Source of the DNA: Lactobacillus agrestimuris
GTDB taxonomy: Bacteria > Bacillota > Bacilli > Lactobacillales > Lactobacillaceae
Length of the DNA: 64,000 nucleotides
Reading direction: 5' to 3'
NCBI RefSeq assembly: GCF_943193025.1
Contig: NZ_CALPCQ010000003.1
Span: forward strand, 40,323-104,322
Position numbers and translations under genes: made by a program. This document shows, one piece after another, positions 34,505-44,529 of this stretch (position 1 is its first letter; every line of letters begins with the position of its first letter). Below the pieces are notes generated by a model. That model did no database searches, was not told the origin of the DNA, and worked only from the letters and a program-made list of their open reading frames with translations.

Positions 34505-35872
34505 ATGGATGAGAAAGAAACCCCAAAATTAAAGCGGGAGCTGAAAAGTCGTCATGTGACAATGATTGCTATCGGTGGAGCAATCGGAACAGGATTATTC
34601 TTAGGATCTGGTTCAGCGATTAAGGCTGCGGGACCAGCAATTATCTTATCTTATTTGGTCGTAGGGATTATTACTTTCTTTATGATGAGAGCACTCGGTG
34701 AGCTGATCTTAGCTGATAAGAGTCACCGTTCATTTTTAGATGCAATTAAGAAATATCTTGGACCAAGAGTAGAATTTGTGACTGGCTGGCTTTACTGGGC
34801 GTGTTGGCTTAGTTTAGCAATGGCTGATTTAACTGCAACAGGAATCTACTTGCGCTATTGGTTCCCAAATTTACCACAATGGGTTGGACCATTAATAATT
34901 ATTGTTTTATTGATGTTAATCAATATGGTTAATGTTGGACTTTTTGGTGAGCTGGAATCATGGTTCTCAATGATTAAAGTTATCGCCATTGTTGCATTGG
35001 TTTTAACTGGTGTAATTTTGTTGCTATTTCATTCAAAAGTTGATGGAAATACTGTTTCATTAACTAACTTGGTAAGTCATGGAGGCTTTTTCCCTAAGGG
35101 AATCTGGGGCTTCTTCATGTCATTCCAAATGGTAGTCTTCGCCTTTGTCGGGATTGAAATCGTTGGATTAACTGCTGGTGAAACTGCTAATCCAGAAAAA
35201 GATATTCCTAAGGCAATCAATACTTTGCCAATCAGAATTGGACTTTTTTATATCGGTTCAATGCTTGCGATCATGTCTATTTATCCATGGGATCATGTGA
35301 AGGCAAGTTCAAGTCCATTCGTACAGGTCTTTAGTGCAATTGGAGTTTTAGGAGCTGCTGGAATTTTGAACTTTGTAGTTTTAACAGCTGCTATTTCTGC
35401 AACCAATAGTTGTATCTTTTCAACTAGTCGTTCGCTTTATTCACTTGCTCGTAATGGTCATGCACCTAAGTTCTTGAGTAAGTTGACTAAGAAGGCTATT
35501 CCTAATAATGCCTTGATTTTCTCATCTTTAATCTTATTAATTGTTGTCATTCTTAATTATATTATGCCAGCAAGTATCTTTGAACTGGTTTCAACAGTGT
35601 CGACAATTAACTTTATTATTGTTTGGCTAATGATTATGTGTGCTCATCTTGTATATCGGAGAAAAAATAAGGAAGTTAAGTCAGACTTTCAAATGCCGGG
35701 ATTCCCATTTACTAGTTATCTCACCATTATCTTCTATCTTGGAATTTTGGTAATTTTATTATTTATTCCGGCTACTAAGATCCCAGTTATTATTTCATTA
35801 ATTTTTGCAGGAATTTTGTACTTACTTTTCGGCTTGATTGATAAGGCTAAAGCAAATAAAGAAAATTCTTAG
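34505..35872 (+). CDS. APC-family amino acid permease
   Basis: A 455-residue permease of the amino acid transporter (AAT) branch with 12 predicted helices. Signature VTMIAIGGAIGTGLFLGSG near residues 18-36, MRALGELIL in helix 3 and VGLTAGETANPEKDIPKAI in the loop after helix 6. Proton-driven uptake of an amino acid; substrate unknown. GGAGTG before ATG. It is followed 95 nt later by a related permease in the same direction. Confidence 0.88.
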   Translation: MDEKETPKLKRELKSRHVTMIAIGGAIGTGLFLGSGSAIKAAGPAIILSYLVVGIITFFMMRALGELILADKSHRSFLDAIKKYLGPRVEFVTGWLYWACWLSLAMADLTATGIYLRYWFPNLPQWVGPLIIIVLLMLINMVNVGLFGELESWFSMIKVIAIVALVLTGVILLLFHSKVDGNTVSLTNLVSHGGFFPKGIWGFFMSFQMVVFAFVGIEIVGLTAGETANPEKDIPKAINTLPIRIGLFYIGSMLAIMSIYPWDHVKASSSPFVQVFSAIGVLGAAGILNFVVLTAAISATNSCIFSTSRSLYSLARNGHAPKFLSKLTKKAIPNNALIFSSLILLIVVILNYIMPASIFELVSTVSTINFIIVWLMIMCAHLVYRRKNKEVKSDFQMPGFPFTSYLTIIFYLGILVILLFIPATKIPVIISLIFAGILYLLFGLIDKAKANKENS

Positions 35873-35967
35873 AAAAATATGAAAATATTTAATTTATCAG
35901 GTATAATGGGATAAGTTAAACACAATTTGCAAATAGTTACTATTTGTCAAAAAGGGGAGAGTGAGAA

Positions 35968-37344
35968 ATGAGTAAGAAGCATAAAGCGCCTGAGCTTAAG
36001 CGTTCGATGACTGCTGGCCAAATGGAAATGATTTCTCTTGGTGGAGCAATCGGGGTTGGACTCTTTATGGGATCAGCTTCGACGATTAAGTGGACTGGCC
36101 CTTCAGTATTACTTGCTTATATTTTCGTTGGATTAATTTTATATATTGTTATGAGAGCTTTGGGAGAGATGCTATACGTCGATCCAGGGACAGGATCATT
36201 TGCAGATTATGCATCTAACCATGTTCACCCAATTGCTGGTTACTTAGCTGAATGGGCTAATGTCTTTCAATACGTTGTTGTAGGTATTTCTGAAGTTGTG
36301 GCAACAACTGAGTACTTACGCTTTTGGTGGCCGAACACCTCGGACTGGATTGCAGGGGTAATTATTATTGCCTTCTTATTAGTTGCTAACTTAGTTAGTG
36401 CTAAGGCCTATGCAACACTAGAGTTCTGGTTCTCAATGGTCAAGGTAGTTACAATTATCTTGATGATCATTTTGGGATTCTTAGTAATTTTGTTTGGTTT
36501 CGGTAATGGCGGTCATCCAATCGGCTTTTCTAACTTGTGGAAAAACGGAGGATTTTTTACCGGCGGACTTAAAGGATTCTTATTCTCGATGGCAATCATC
36601 GTTGGATCTTATCAAGGAATTGAGTTAATTGGGATTTCCGCTGGGGAAGTTGCTAACCCACAAGAAGCAGTGGTTAAGAGTGTTAAGTCAGTTTTATGGC
36701 GAATCTTAATCTTCTATGTAGGTGCAATTTTCGTTATCGTTACGATCTATCCATGGAATAAGTTAGGTAGCATAGGCTCACCATTCGTTACTACTTTTGC
36801 TAAAGTTGGTATTACTGCGGCTGCATCTGTGATTAACTTTGTTGTTTTAACGGCGGCTCTTTCAGGTGCTAATTCTGGTATTTATTCATCAAGTAGAATG
36901 CTCTATAAACTTGCTCATGAAGGTGAAGCACCTAAGACCTTCAAGTATGTATCTAAGCACATTGTTCCAAGTCATGCTATCTGGGGAATTACTGGAGGAA
37001 TCTTTATTGGTTTTATGATCAATGTGATTTTGCAATACTTAAATAATTCCTTGTCTAATATCTTTGTCATTGTGTATAGTTCATCTGTTCTTCCAGGGAT
37101 GGTTGCATGGTTTGTGATCTTGTTAGCAGAACTTCGCTTTAGAAAAAACAATTCAGACTTGATGAAGAAACATCCATTTAAATTGCCACTATACCCATAT
37201 TCGAACTACTTTGCATTGATTATGCTAACCATCATTGTAATTTTCATGTTTATTAATCCTGAGACAAGAGTTTCAGTAATTGTTGGTGCAGCAGTATTGA
37301 TTATTGCGGCATTGACGTATGTGATTAAATATCGAAATAAATAA
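35968..37344 (+). CDS. APC-family amino acid permease, second of a pair
   Basis: A 458-residue, 12-helix permease related to the preceding one: MISLGGAIGVGLFMGSA, MRALGEMLYVDPGTGSFADYA and GISAGEVANPQEAV. The AAT-type pattern suggests uptake of a polar or aromatic amino acid, not further resolvable. GGGGAGAG site before ATG, with TATAATGGG about 60 nt upstream suggesting its own promoter. A terminator follows. Confidence 0.88.
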   Translation: MSKKHKAPELKRSMTAGQMEMISLGGAIGVGLFMGSASTIKWTGPSVLLAYIFVGLILYIVMRALGEMLYVDPGTGSFADYASNHVHPIAGYLAEWANVFQYVVVGISEVVATTEYLRFWWPNTSDWIAGVIIIAFLLVANLVSAKAYATLEFWFSMVKVVTIILMIILGFLVILFGFGNGGHPIGFSNLWKNGGFFTGGLKGFLFSMAIIVGSYQGIELIGISAGEVANPQEAVVKSVKSVLWRILIFYVGAIFVIVTIYPWNKLGSIGSPFVTTFAKVGITAAASVINFVVLTAALSGANSGIYSSSRMLYKLAHEGEAPKTFKYVSKHIVPSHAIWGITGGIFIGFMINVILQYLNNSLSNIFVIVYSSSVLPGMVAWFVILLAELRFRKNNSDLMKKHPFKLPLYPYSNYFALIMLTIIVIFMFINPETRVSVIVGAAVLIIAALTYVIKYRNK

Positions 37345-37347
37345 ATT

Positions 37348-37382
37348 AAACATCGCAGGTATTGGCTTGCGATGTTTTTGTT
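37348..37382 (+). terminator. terminator of permease pair
   Basis: ACATCGCA / TGCGATGT stem with T5. Confidence 0.75.
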
Positions 37383-37544
37383 TGGACCAGAAAAATATTA
37401 AAATATAGAGAAATAGAATGGAAAACTTTGAAGAAGTGTCGAGTTCATACTTTGACACACTTTTAATGCAGATTATTTTGTAATAGTATATTATCTAATA
37501 AATAAGCTATAAATTTAATCATGTTTAATAGAGGGATAGGATGA

Positions 37545-38348
37545 ATGGAATCAAATAACTATTACTTAGCCTTGGGCGATGAAGTAGATCTTGATAATAA
37601 ACAAAAGGTTACTAAGTCTGCAATTAAACTTTTAATTGTAGATATTGTTTTGCAAATCTGTTATCTGGGTTATCCGCTTATTGCAAAACTCTTCACCAGT
37701 CAGATTATTAGATTACTTATTATTTTTGGCTTTACAGTTTTTTTCGGTATATTTGCTAACTATTTTGCTTTAACCAATAAAGTATTTAATAAGCGTTTAA
37801 AGCAAGGAAAAGTAATTGGACTCACAATTGTTTTCTTTTTCCTTCTTGCGATTATAGTACTTATGGATTTTATTTATAAGAGTAAGATGCTTCATATGTC
37901 AGCTTTCAAGGTTATTGGGATTATCATCGTCGCTTTAAACGCAGCTATTTGTGAAGAGTATCTTTTCAGAGGAATTTTGTTTAATGATATTTTGCTCGCT
38001 TTGCATAAAAATAAATACGGTATTTTCTGGGCAGCAAGTATCTCATCACTTTTCTTTTCAATGATTCATTTGTTCAATTTGACTCATCAACCATTAATTT
38101 CTACTATTGGACAAATGATCTTTGCGTTCAATTTAGGACTGATGCTATGTTACTTGCGGTTAATTTCTAATGCAATGATTTGGGGGATTTTACTACACTT
38201 TTGGCAAGATATGAGTCCACAAATTGCGACTAGTAATTTTGGTAATTCACATGTTTTAGATGTAATTATAGTAAATGGACCAGTTATAATTTTTATGTTA
38301 GTGACAATCTTTGCTTTTAACAGGAGATATTTAAATCTAAGAAAATAA
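37545..38348 (+). CDS. CPBP-family intramembrane metalloprotease
   Basis: A 267-residue membrane protein with about eight helices. EEYLFRG (about residues 133-139), the FSMIHLFN histidine and LLHFWQD near the C-terminus give the CPBP/Abi active site. Start ATG is the second of two overlapping ATGs; the first is out of frame. Third CPBP gene of the window; role unknown. Confidence 0.83.
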   Translation: MESNNYYLALGDEVDLDNKQKVTKSAIKLLIVDIVLQICYLGYPLIAKLFTSQIIRLLIIFGFTVFFGIFANYFALTNKVFNKRLKQGKVIGLTIVFFFLLAIIVLMDFIYKSKMLHMSAFKVIGIIIVALNAAICEEYLFRGILFNDILLALHKNKYGIFWAASISSLFFSMIHLFNLTHQPLISTIGQMIFAFNLGLMLCYLRLISNAMIWGILLHFWQDMSPQIATSNFGNSHVLDVIIVNGPVIIFMLVTIFAFNRRYLNLRK

Positions 38349-38350
38349 TT

Positions 38351-38383
38351 AAGCAACGTGGGAAAAACCTACGTTGTTTTTGT
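38351..38383 (+). terminator. terminator of CPBP gene
   Basis: AACGTGG / CCTACGTT stem and TTTTTG. Confidence 0.65.
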
Positions 38384-38485
38384 ATACACCCAAGTTAACC
38401 CAGCTTAAAATTATTTTTATGTACAATCACGGTTAATTTATTTATAATGTTATGTGAACAAAAAGTAAGTAAAGGAGAGATTGAA

Positions 38486-39217
38486 ATGACTAAACCAATT
38501 ATTGGAATTTCCGGTTCCGAAATTATCGATGATGGCGGTATTTTCCCTGGTTACCACCGCAGTTACGTAAACGAAGATTATGTTGACTCAGTTGTTCAAA
38601 ACGGCGGAGTACCATTTATTATTCCATTTACTGAAGATGATGAAGTAATTAAAATGCAACTCGAACACGTGAATGGTTTGATCTTGTCAGGCGGTCATGA
38701 TGTTGATCCTCATCTCTATGGTGAAGAACCTGAACAAAAGATTGGTGCAACTTGGCCAGCACGTGACCATTTCGATATGCGTCTGCTTAAATTAGCTGAA
38801 GAAAAAGGTATTCCGGTACTTGGTATCTGTCGCGGGATGCAAATCATTAATGTTGCACATGGCGGTAAGTTATATCAAGATCTTTCTTACAGATCAGAAC
38901 ATACATTGAAGCATATGCAAGGTCATACTCCAAGCCTTCCAACTCATGGAATGAAGGTTGTTGAAGGTAGTAAGCTTGCTGAAGTATTGGGTAAGACAGA
39001 ATTTCTTGTTAACTCTTTCCACCACCAAATTGTGAAGGCAGTTGCGCCTGATTTAATTGAAGTTGCAACTGCTCCAGATGGTGTGCCAGAAGGAATTGAA
39101 AACAAGGAAGGTACTGTTCTGGGGGTACAATGGCATCCAGAAATGCTTCATCGTAATAAGAATGTCGACTTTATGAATAATCTCTTTAAGTGGGTTATTG
39201 ATGAAGCTAATAATTAG
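38486..39217 (+). CDS. class-I glutamine amidotransferase, peptidase C26 (gamma-glutamyl hydrolase type)
   Basis: A 243-residue cytosolic enzyme of the PuuD/gamma-glutamyl-GABA hydrolase family. The nucleophile Cys is in LGICRGMQIINVAHGG and the His/Glu pair in GVQWHPEM. It hydrolyses gamma-glutamyl bonds; precise substrate unknown. ATG 38486 follows AAAGGAGAG, whereas the earlier in-frame ATG lies within the leader. It is followed 13 nt later by an amino-acid permease, suggesting uptake and hydrolysis of a glutamyl compound as one unit. Confidence 0.87.
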   Translation: MTKPIIGISGSEIIDDGGIFPGYHRSYVNEDYVDSVVQNGGVPFIIPFTEDDEVIKMQLEHVNGLILSGGHDVDPHLYGEEPEQKIGATWPARDHFDMRLLKLAEEKGIPVLGICRGMQIINVAHGGKLYQDLSYRSEHTLKHMQGHTPSLPTHGMKVVEGSKLAEVLGKTEFLVNSFHHQIVKAVAPDLIEVATAPDGVPEGIENKEGTVLGVQWHPEMLHRNKNVDFMNNLFKWVIDEANN

Positions 39218-39230
39218 ATAGGAAACAAGA

Positions 39231-40628
39231 ATGAATAATAAAGAAAGCGACAAATTAGGTTTTTGGTCGATCGTGCTTCTTGCAATTAACGCTATCATTG
39301 GATCAGGAATCTTTTTAACTCCAGGTAGTGTTGTTCAACAAGCAGGTTCAAAAGCCTTAATTGTATATTTCATTGCAGCGATTTTTGCGGCAGTTTTAGC
39401 CATTTCATTTGCTGCAGCAGCAAAATATGTAACTAAATCCGGTGCGGCTTATGCATATTCAAAGGCCGCATTTGGTGATAAAGTTGGATTCTATATGGGA
39501 ATCGTCCGTTACTTCTCTGCTAGTGTTGCATGGGGAGTAATGGCAGTCGGCGTTATCAGATCAACTATTTCTATTTTTGGTGGAAACTCTGAAAGCTTTT
39601 GGGCTGTAACTATCGGTTTTATTATCTTGATGGCTGTAATTACGATCATTAACCTTTTTGGTCAAAAAGTGTTGAAATGGGTGATGAACTTAGCCACAGT
39701 TGGTAAGCTTGCTGCTTTAGTTTTGATTATTATAGCCGGAGTTGTGCTTTTGATCACCACTGGTGCATCTAGCAACTTAAATGATGTCGATAAGATCGCA
39801 GTTAATGGTCAAAAGATCGTTCCAACTTTAACCACTACTGGTTTTGTTATGGCGATTGTTTCAGCCTTTTATGCCTTTACTGGATTTGAATCAGTTGCTT
39901 CAGGTTCAGAAGATATGAAAAATCCTGAAAAGAACTTGCCTCGTGCAATTCCACTTGCAATTTTGGTTATTGCCCTTGTATATATTGGTGTTGTAGCAGT
40001 TGCCATGATGCTTAATCCTAAGGCATTGATTACTACTAAGCAAGTTGTGGCAATTTCTGCAATTTTCCAAAATGAAATCTTGCGTGACATTATCTTAGTT
40101 GGTGCCCTTGTTTCAATGTTTGGGATCAACGTTGCATCCAGCTTTAACGCTCCAAGAATTCTTGAAGCAATGGCTCGTGAAAATCAATTGTCAGAATCTC
40201 TTACTAAGAGAACTAAAAATAATTTCCCAATTAGAACTTTCTTCATCTCAGTAATTTTGGCAGTTTTGATTCCGATGGCATTTAGATACAATATGGTTAA
40301 CCTGATTACCTTGAGTGCAATGGTTCGTTTCTTAGGATTCATTGTTGTACCACTTGCTGTCATTCAATTCTATCGCGGTAAGAGTAAAGAAGAAGTTTTA
40401 CCAGCTAATAAGAATATTTGGACTGATATTGTTATTCCAGTTCTTTCTGTAGCGATTGTTGTCTTCTTACTTGTGGAATATAACTGGAAGGCACAATTTG
40501 GAATTATGAATGCGCAAGGTCAATTTGTTGGACTTAACTGGTATGCGATTGCCATGATGATCTTTGGATTTGTAATTTTGCCAGCAGTGATGGCTTGGAT
40601 TTCTAGAAGAGAACGTAAGAATAATTAA
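39231..40628 (+). CDS. APC-family amino acid permease
   Basis: A 465-residue, 12-helix permease. Helix 1 motif LLAINAIIGSGIFLTPG and the GFESVASGSEDMKNPEKNLPRA loop place it in the APC superfamily, closer to the basic amino acid/polyamine or glutamate:GABA group than to the AAT pair at 34.5-37.3 kb. Probable operon with the C26 peptidase upstream. The start is an ATG 13 nt after that gene, with AGGAAA before it. Confidence 0.87.
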   Translation: MNNKESDKLGFWSIVLLAINAIIGSGIFLTPGSVVQQAGSKALIVYFIAAIFAAVLAISFAAAAKYVTKSGAAYAYSKAAFGDKVGFYMGIVRYFSASVAWGVMAVGVIRSTISIFGGNSESFWAVTIGFIILMAVITIINLFGQKVLKWVMNLATVGKLAALVLIIIAGVVLLITTGASSNLNDVDKIAVNGQKIVPTLTTTGFVMAIVSAFYAFTGFESVASGSEDMKNPEKNLPRAIPLAILVIALVYIGVVAVAMMLNPKALITTKQVVAISAIFQNEILRDIILVGALVSMFGINVASSFNAPRILEAMARENQLSESLTKRTKNNFPIRTFFISVILAVLIPMAFRYNMVNLITLSAMVRFLGFIVVPLAVIQFYRGKSKEEVLPANKNIWTDIVIPVLSVAIVVFLLVEYNWKAQFGIMNAQGQFVGLNWYAIAMMIFGFVILPAVMAWISRRERKNN

Positions 40629-40644
40629 AAATTAATAATTCATC

Positions 40645-40672
40645 AGGAGGGATGCAAATCCCTCTTTTTTAT
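40645..40672 (+). terminator. terminator of C26/permease operon
   Basis: GAGGGA / TCCCTC stem, loop TGCAAA, T6. Confidence 0.8.
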
Positions 40673-40762
40673 TGAAAAATAGTTCAGATTAGTATAGATA
40701 AATTTGCAAAATGATATTTTAAGGTAATAATGAGACTAATAAAACTACAAAAATCTCAAGAA

Positions 40763-40794
40763 AAAAAGGCGATCCATCCGGATTGCCTTTTCAA
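40763..40794 (-). terminator. terminator of ybjQ-like gene
   Basis: Minus strand AAAGGCAATCC / GGATCGCCTTT stem followed by T5 or more. Confidence 0.7.
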
Positions 40795-41118
40795 TTAGTC
40801 AACAAATTTTACTGCTGTACCATACGCTACGATTGATTGCATATCACCAGCAATTGAACCTGAATCAAAACGCATCATTACAATTGCGTCTGCTCCAAGA
40901 TCGGCAGCCTCATCACGTAAACGTGCCAAAGCCTCACGGCGAGAATTACGAAGCATCTTAGTGTAACCTTTGATTTCGCCACCAACAAGGCTCTTAAGTC
41001 CAGCACCGAGGTCACTTACGGCGTTACGTGATTGAGTTGTTACACCGAAAACTTCACCAAGAATTTCATAATTTTTACCAGGAATATTTTCAGTTGTAGT
41101 TATTAACATATCTGTCAT
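40795..41118 (-). CDS. YbjQ/UPF0145-family protein
   Basis: A 107-residue soluble protein with the family's conserved end: [25 protein letters not shown]. The start [21 protein letters not shown] is also typical. YbjQ-type proteins form pentamers; sometimes annotated as heavy-metal-binding, function not established. GAGGAT site before ATG at 41118. Confidence 0.85.
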   Translation of the reverse strand: MTDMLITTTENIPGKNYEILGEVFGVTTQSRNAVSDLGAGLKSLVGGEIKGYTKMLRNSRREALARLRDEAADLGADAIVMMRFDSGSIAGDMQSIVAYGTAVKFVD

Positions 41119-41182
41119 TTCTTTATCCTCACATTCAATTTTTCATAATTTTACTTAATTTCTAAGTTAAAGACAAGAAAAA

Positions 41183-41205
41183 AAGAAGCCGACTGGGGCT
41201 TCTTT
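41183..41205 (-). terminator. asnA terminator
   Basis: AAAGAAGCC / GGCTTCTTT stem followed on the minus strand by T5-7. Confidence 0.8.
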
Positions 41206-41212
41206 AGAATTT

Positions 41213-42223
41213 TTATAAAATTTGCATATGATCTTCTTCACACTTCTTAAGCATGTCTTCAGGCCAAATACTTGCTTGAACTTCACCAATATGTGCCTTA
41301 CCAAGTAAAAGCATACATAGACGTGATTGACCAATACCACCACCGATTGAGTATGGAAGTTCACCGTTTAAGATCATCTTGTGGAATGGCAAACTAGCAC
41401 GGTCTTCGCAACCAGCCTTCTTGAGCTGTTCACGCATGCTTTCTTCGCTAACACGGATACCCATTGAAGAGATTTCAAGTTTTCTTTGAAGTGGTTCATA
41501 CCAGAATATAAGGTCGCCGTTCAATCCCCAGTCATCGTAGTCAGGTGCACGGCCATCGTGTGGCTTACCGCTACGCTTCAACTTGTCACCGATCTTCATA
41601 ATGAAGACGGCCTTTTCTTCTTGAGCAATCTTATCTTCACGTTCTTCTGGAGAAAGGTCAGGCCAACGATCTTCAAGTTCTTGAGTTGTAATGAATGAAA
41701 CATGGTCGGCGAGACGATAAGTTGAACTTGGATAGCGAGCAGCAACTTCTTTTTCAGTTTCTTTAATTGCCTTGAAAATTTGGTTAACAGTTACTTCCAA
41801 AGTATCCAAGTTTCTTTCAGATTTAGAAATAACCTTTTCCCAGTCCCATTGATCAACGTAGATTGAGTGGAAGTTATCAAGATCTTCATCACGGCGAATG
41901 GCGTTCATGTTAGTGTAAAGTCCTTGGTGCATACCAAAACCGTACTTCTTAAGGGCAAGACGTTTCCACTTAGCAAGTGAGTGAACAACTTCAATTGTGT
42001 CACCAGGAATTGCTTTCATATCAAACGCAACTGGTCTTTCAACACCATTCAAGTTGTCGTTTAAACCAGTATCTTTTTCAACGAACATGGGAGCTGACAT
42101 TCTTTGAATTCCCAAGCCTTCAGCGAGGCGGTCTTGGAAAGTTTCTCTAATTAAAACAATTGCAGCTTCAGTATCTCTAATAGTTAAAGTAGGGTGGTAG
42201 TCTTTTGGTAAAATTAAATCCAT
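41213..42223 (-). CDS. asnA: aspartate--ammonia ligase (asparagine synthetase A)
   Basis: A 336-residue ammonia-dependent asparagine synthetase, structurally like the class II aminoacyl-tRNA synthetase core. It makes asparagine from aspartate, ammonia and ATP. Recognisable blocks are [23 protein letters not shown], the [13 protein letters not shown] stretch and the C-terminal [16 protein letters not shown] start at ATG 42223 (AGGAGA upstream); the ORF continues upstream through the T-box terminator but that is not coding. Controlled by an asparagine T-box leader, so induced when tRNA-Asn is uncharged. Confidence 0.96.
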   Translation of the reverse strand: MDLILPKDYHPTLTIRDTEAAIVLIRETFQDRLAEGLGIQRMSAPMFVEKDTGLNDNLNGVERPVAFDMKAIPGDTIEVVHSLAKWKRLALKKYGFGMHQGLYTNMNAIRRDEDLDNFHSIYVDQWDWEKVISKSERNLDTLEVTVNQIFKAIKETEKEVAARYPSSTYRLADHVSFITTQELEDRWPDLSPEEREDKIAQEEKAVFIMKIGDKLKRSGKPHDGRAPDYDDWGLNGDLIFWYEPLQRKLEISSMGIRVSEESMREQLKKAGCEDRASLPFHKMILNGELPYSIGGGIGQSRLCMLLLGKAHIGEVQASIWPEDMLKKCEEDHMQIL

Positions 42224-42258
42224 AATTAAAATTCTCCTTAAAAATATTTGGAGGAAAG

Positions 42259-42530
42259 AAAAAGCCCTTCGTCTCCCAGTAATGTAAGGGACGAAAGGCT
42301 TTTTCCGCGGTACCACCCAAATTGTCTATTGCTAGACCAACTCAATAGAATACAATCATATTCTACCGGCGAGATAACGTACCGGGGACGGCTAGGCTTA
42401 CTTTAAGAATTGTTAGTTCGGCCTGCATGCTCGAAAGTGTTTTTCAATAAATCAGGGGCTACTAGCTTCTCACTATCGCTAATTCACTGAAAGTCTTAAT
42501 TTATTTACTCGTCTTTCTCATCGCTTTTTA
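42259..42530 (-). promoter_or_regulatory. T-box riboswitch, asparagine specifier
   Basis: On the minus strand, the T-box GGGTGGTACCGCGG (42305-42318) is exact, followed by a terminator hairpin (AAAGCCTTTCGTC / GACGAAGGGCTTT) and T5 at 42261-42304. In stem I the helix ATGAGAAAG with CTTTC-GAGCAT encloses a specifier loop with an AGTA side and a GAAAAACA side, giving AAC (Asn) followed by A. This matches asnA downstream. Confidence 0.93.
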
Positions 42531-42603
42531 ATTTGTTGCTTATTATTTTAGTAAATAAAAAATAAAAAAGCAAGTACTTTTTTCGTACTTGCTTTAAAAA
42601 TTA

Positions 42604-42677
42604 TCGGGAAGACAGGATTCGAACCTGCGACCCCCTGGTCCCAAACCAGGTGCTCTACCAAACTGAGCCACTTCCCG
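42604..42677 (-). tRNA. tRNA-Pro(TGG)
   Basis: 74-nt cloverleaf: acceptor CGGGAAG/CTTCCCG, anticodon arm CCTGG-TTTGGGA-CCAGG with anticodon TGG, T-loop TTCGAAT. CCA is not encoded. Confidence 0.97.
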
Positions 42678-42686
42678 TGATTATGA

Positions 42687-42760
42687 TGCGCCCTGAAGGA
42701 TTTGAACCTTCAACCTTCTGATTCGTAGTCAGACACTCTATCCAGTTGCGCTAAGGGCGC
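42687..42760 (-). tRNA. tRNA-Arg(ACG)
   Basis: 74-nt cloverleaf: acceptor GCGCCCT / AGGGCGC, anticodon arm TCTGA-CTACGAA-TCAGA with anticodon ACG (A34 is expected to be modified to inosine), T-loop TTCAAAT. CCA is not encoded. Nine nt upstream of tRNA-Pro in transcription order. Confidence 0.97.
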
Positions 42761-42825
42761 ATATCAATCAACCACAATAGTATAGCACATAAGCCAGTAT
42801 AAATGCTAGAAAAAATTAAAAATAA

Positions 42826-42860
42826 AGACCCATCTCTGTCTACCCTACAGAAATGAGCCT
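42826..42860 (-). terminator. minus-strand terminator upstream of tRNAs
   Basis: Stem GGCTCATTTCTGT / ACAGAGATGGGTC, loop AGGGTAG-like, followed on the minus strand by TTATTTTTAATTTTTT. It implies a transcript ending here from 42.9-43.1 kb. Confidence 0.6.
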
Positions 42861-42891
42861 ATATTATTTTATCGAAAAATTATAATTTAGA

Positions 42892-43056
42892 CTATATATG
42901 TTTATAACTTTTAAAGATTATGTAATTAATAGTAACATTTTTAACTGGAGCTTCTTCGTAACTGACAATATCAACGATATGACAAATTATGCATTCTATG
43001 TTAGCTAGTATATCTAGGAAATGTTCGGTTTCCGAATTCGTTGATAGTGAAAGTCT
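42892..43056 (-). pseudogene. decayed short reading frame before the terminator
   Basis: An uninterrupted 54-codon minus-strand stretch (including LDILANIECIICHIVDIVSYEEA) with protein-like composition but no ATG, GTG or TTG start. The terminator at 42826-42860 lies 32 nt after its stop. It could be the 3' end of a deleted gene. Weak call; it overlaps purA regulatory motifs. Confidence 0.25.
43020..43032 (-). promoter_or_regulatory. PurBox-like site 1 upstream of purA
   Basis: AATGTTCGGTTTC matches the reverse of the PurR box AWWWCCGAACWWT at 12 of 13 positions. A second, overlapping TTTCCGAAT follows. Confidence 0.5.
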
Positions 43057-43090
43057 TTAACCATGAGGATAAATTTTTGGGTTAAGAAAT

Positions 43091-43103
43091 AAAATCGAAC
43101 TAT
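43091..43103 (+). promoter_or_regulatory. PurBox-like site 2 upstream of purA
   Basis: AAAATCGAACTAT matches AWWWCCGAACWWT with one mismatch, about 35 nt upstream of the purA -35. Confidence 0.5.
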
Positions 43104-43138
43104 AAATAAAGATAAAAATAAAATAATTCGTATTTTTA

Positions 43139-43167
43139 GTTGACTGTTAACCTGCAAATTGCTAGAA
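43139..43167 (+). promoter_or_regulatory. purA promoter
   Basis: TTGACT, 17 nt, TAGAAT preceded by TTGC; about 70 nt before the purA start. Confidence 0.7.
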
Positions 43168-43225
43168 TAGCACACGTGATAAATAATTAAGAAAAATTTT
43201 TAAGCTTATTAAAGCTATTTCGTGA

Positions 43226-44527
<1,302 letters not shown>

Positions 44528-44529
44528 TT

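Noticed and set aside
42224..42316. N-terminal extension of asnA to 42316
   Set aside because: Those codons cover the T-box terminator and antiterminator; the AGGAGA site marks ATG 42223.
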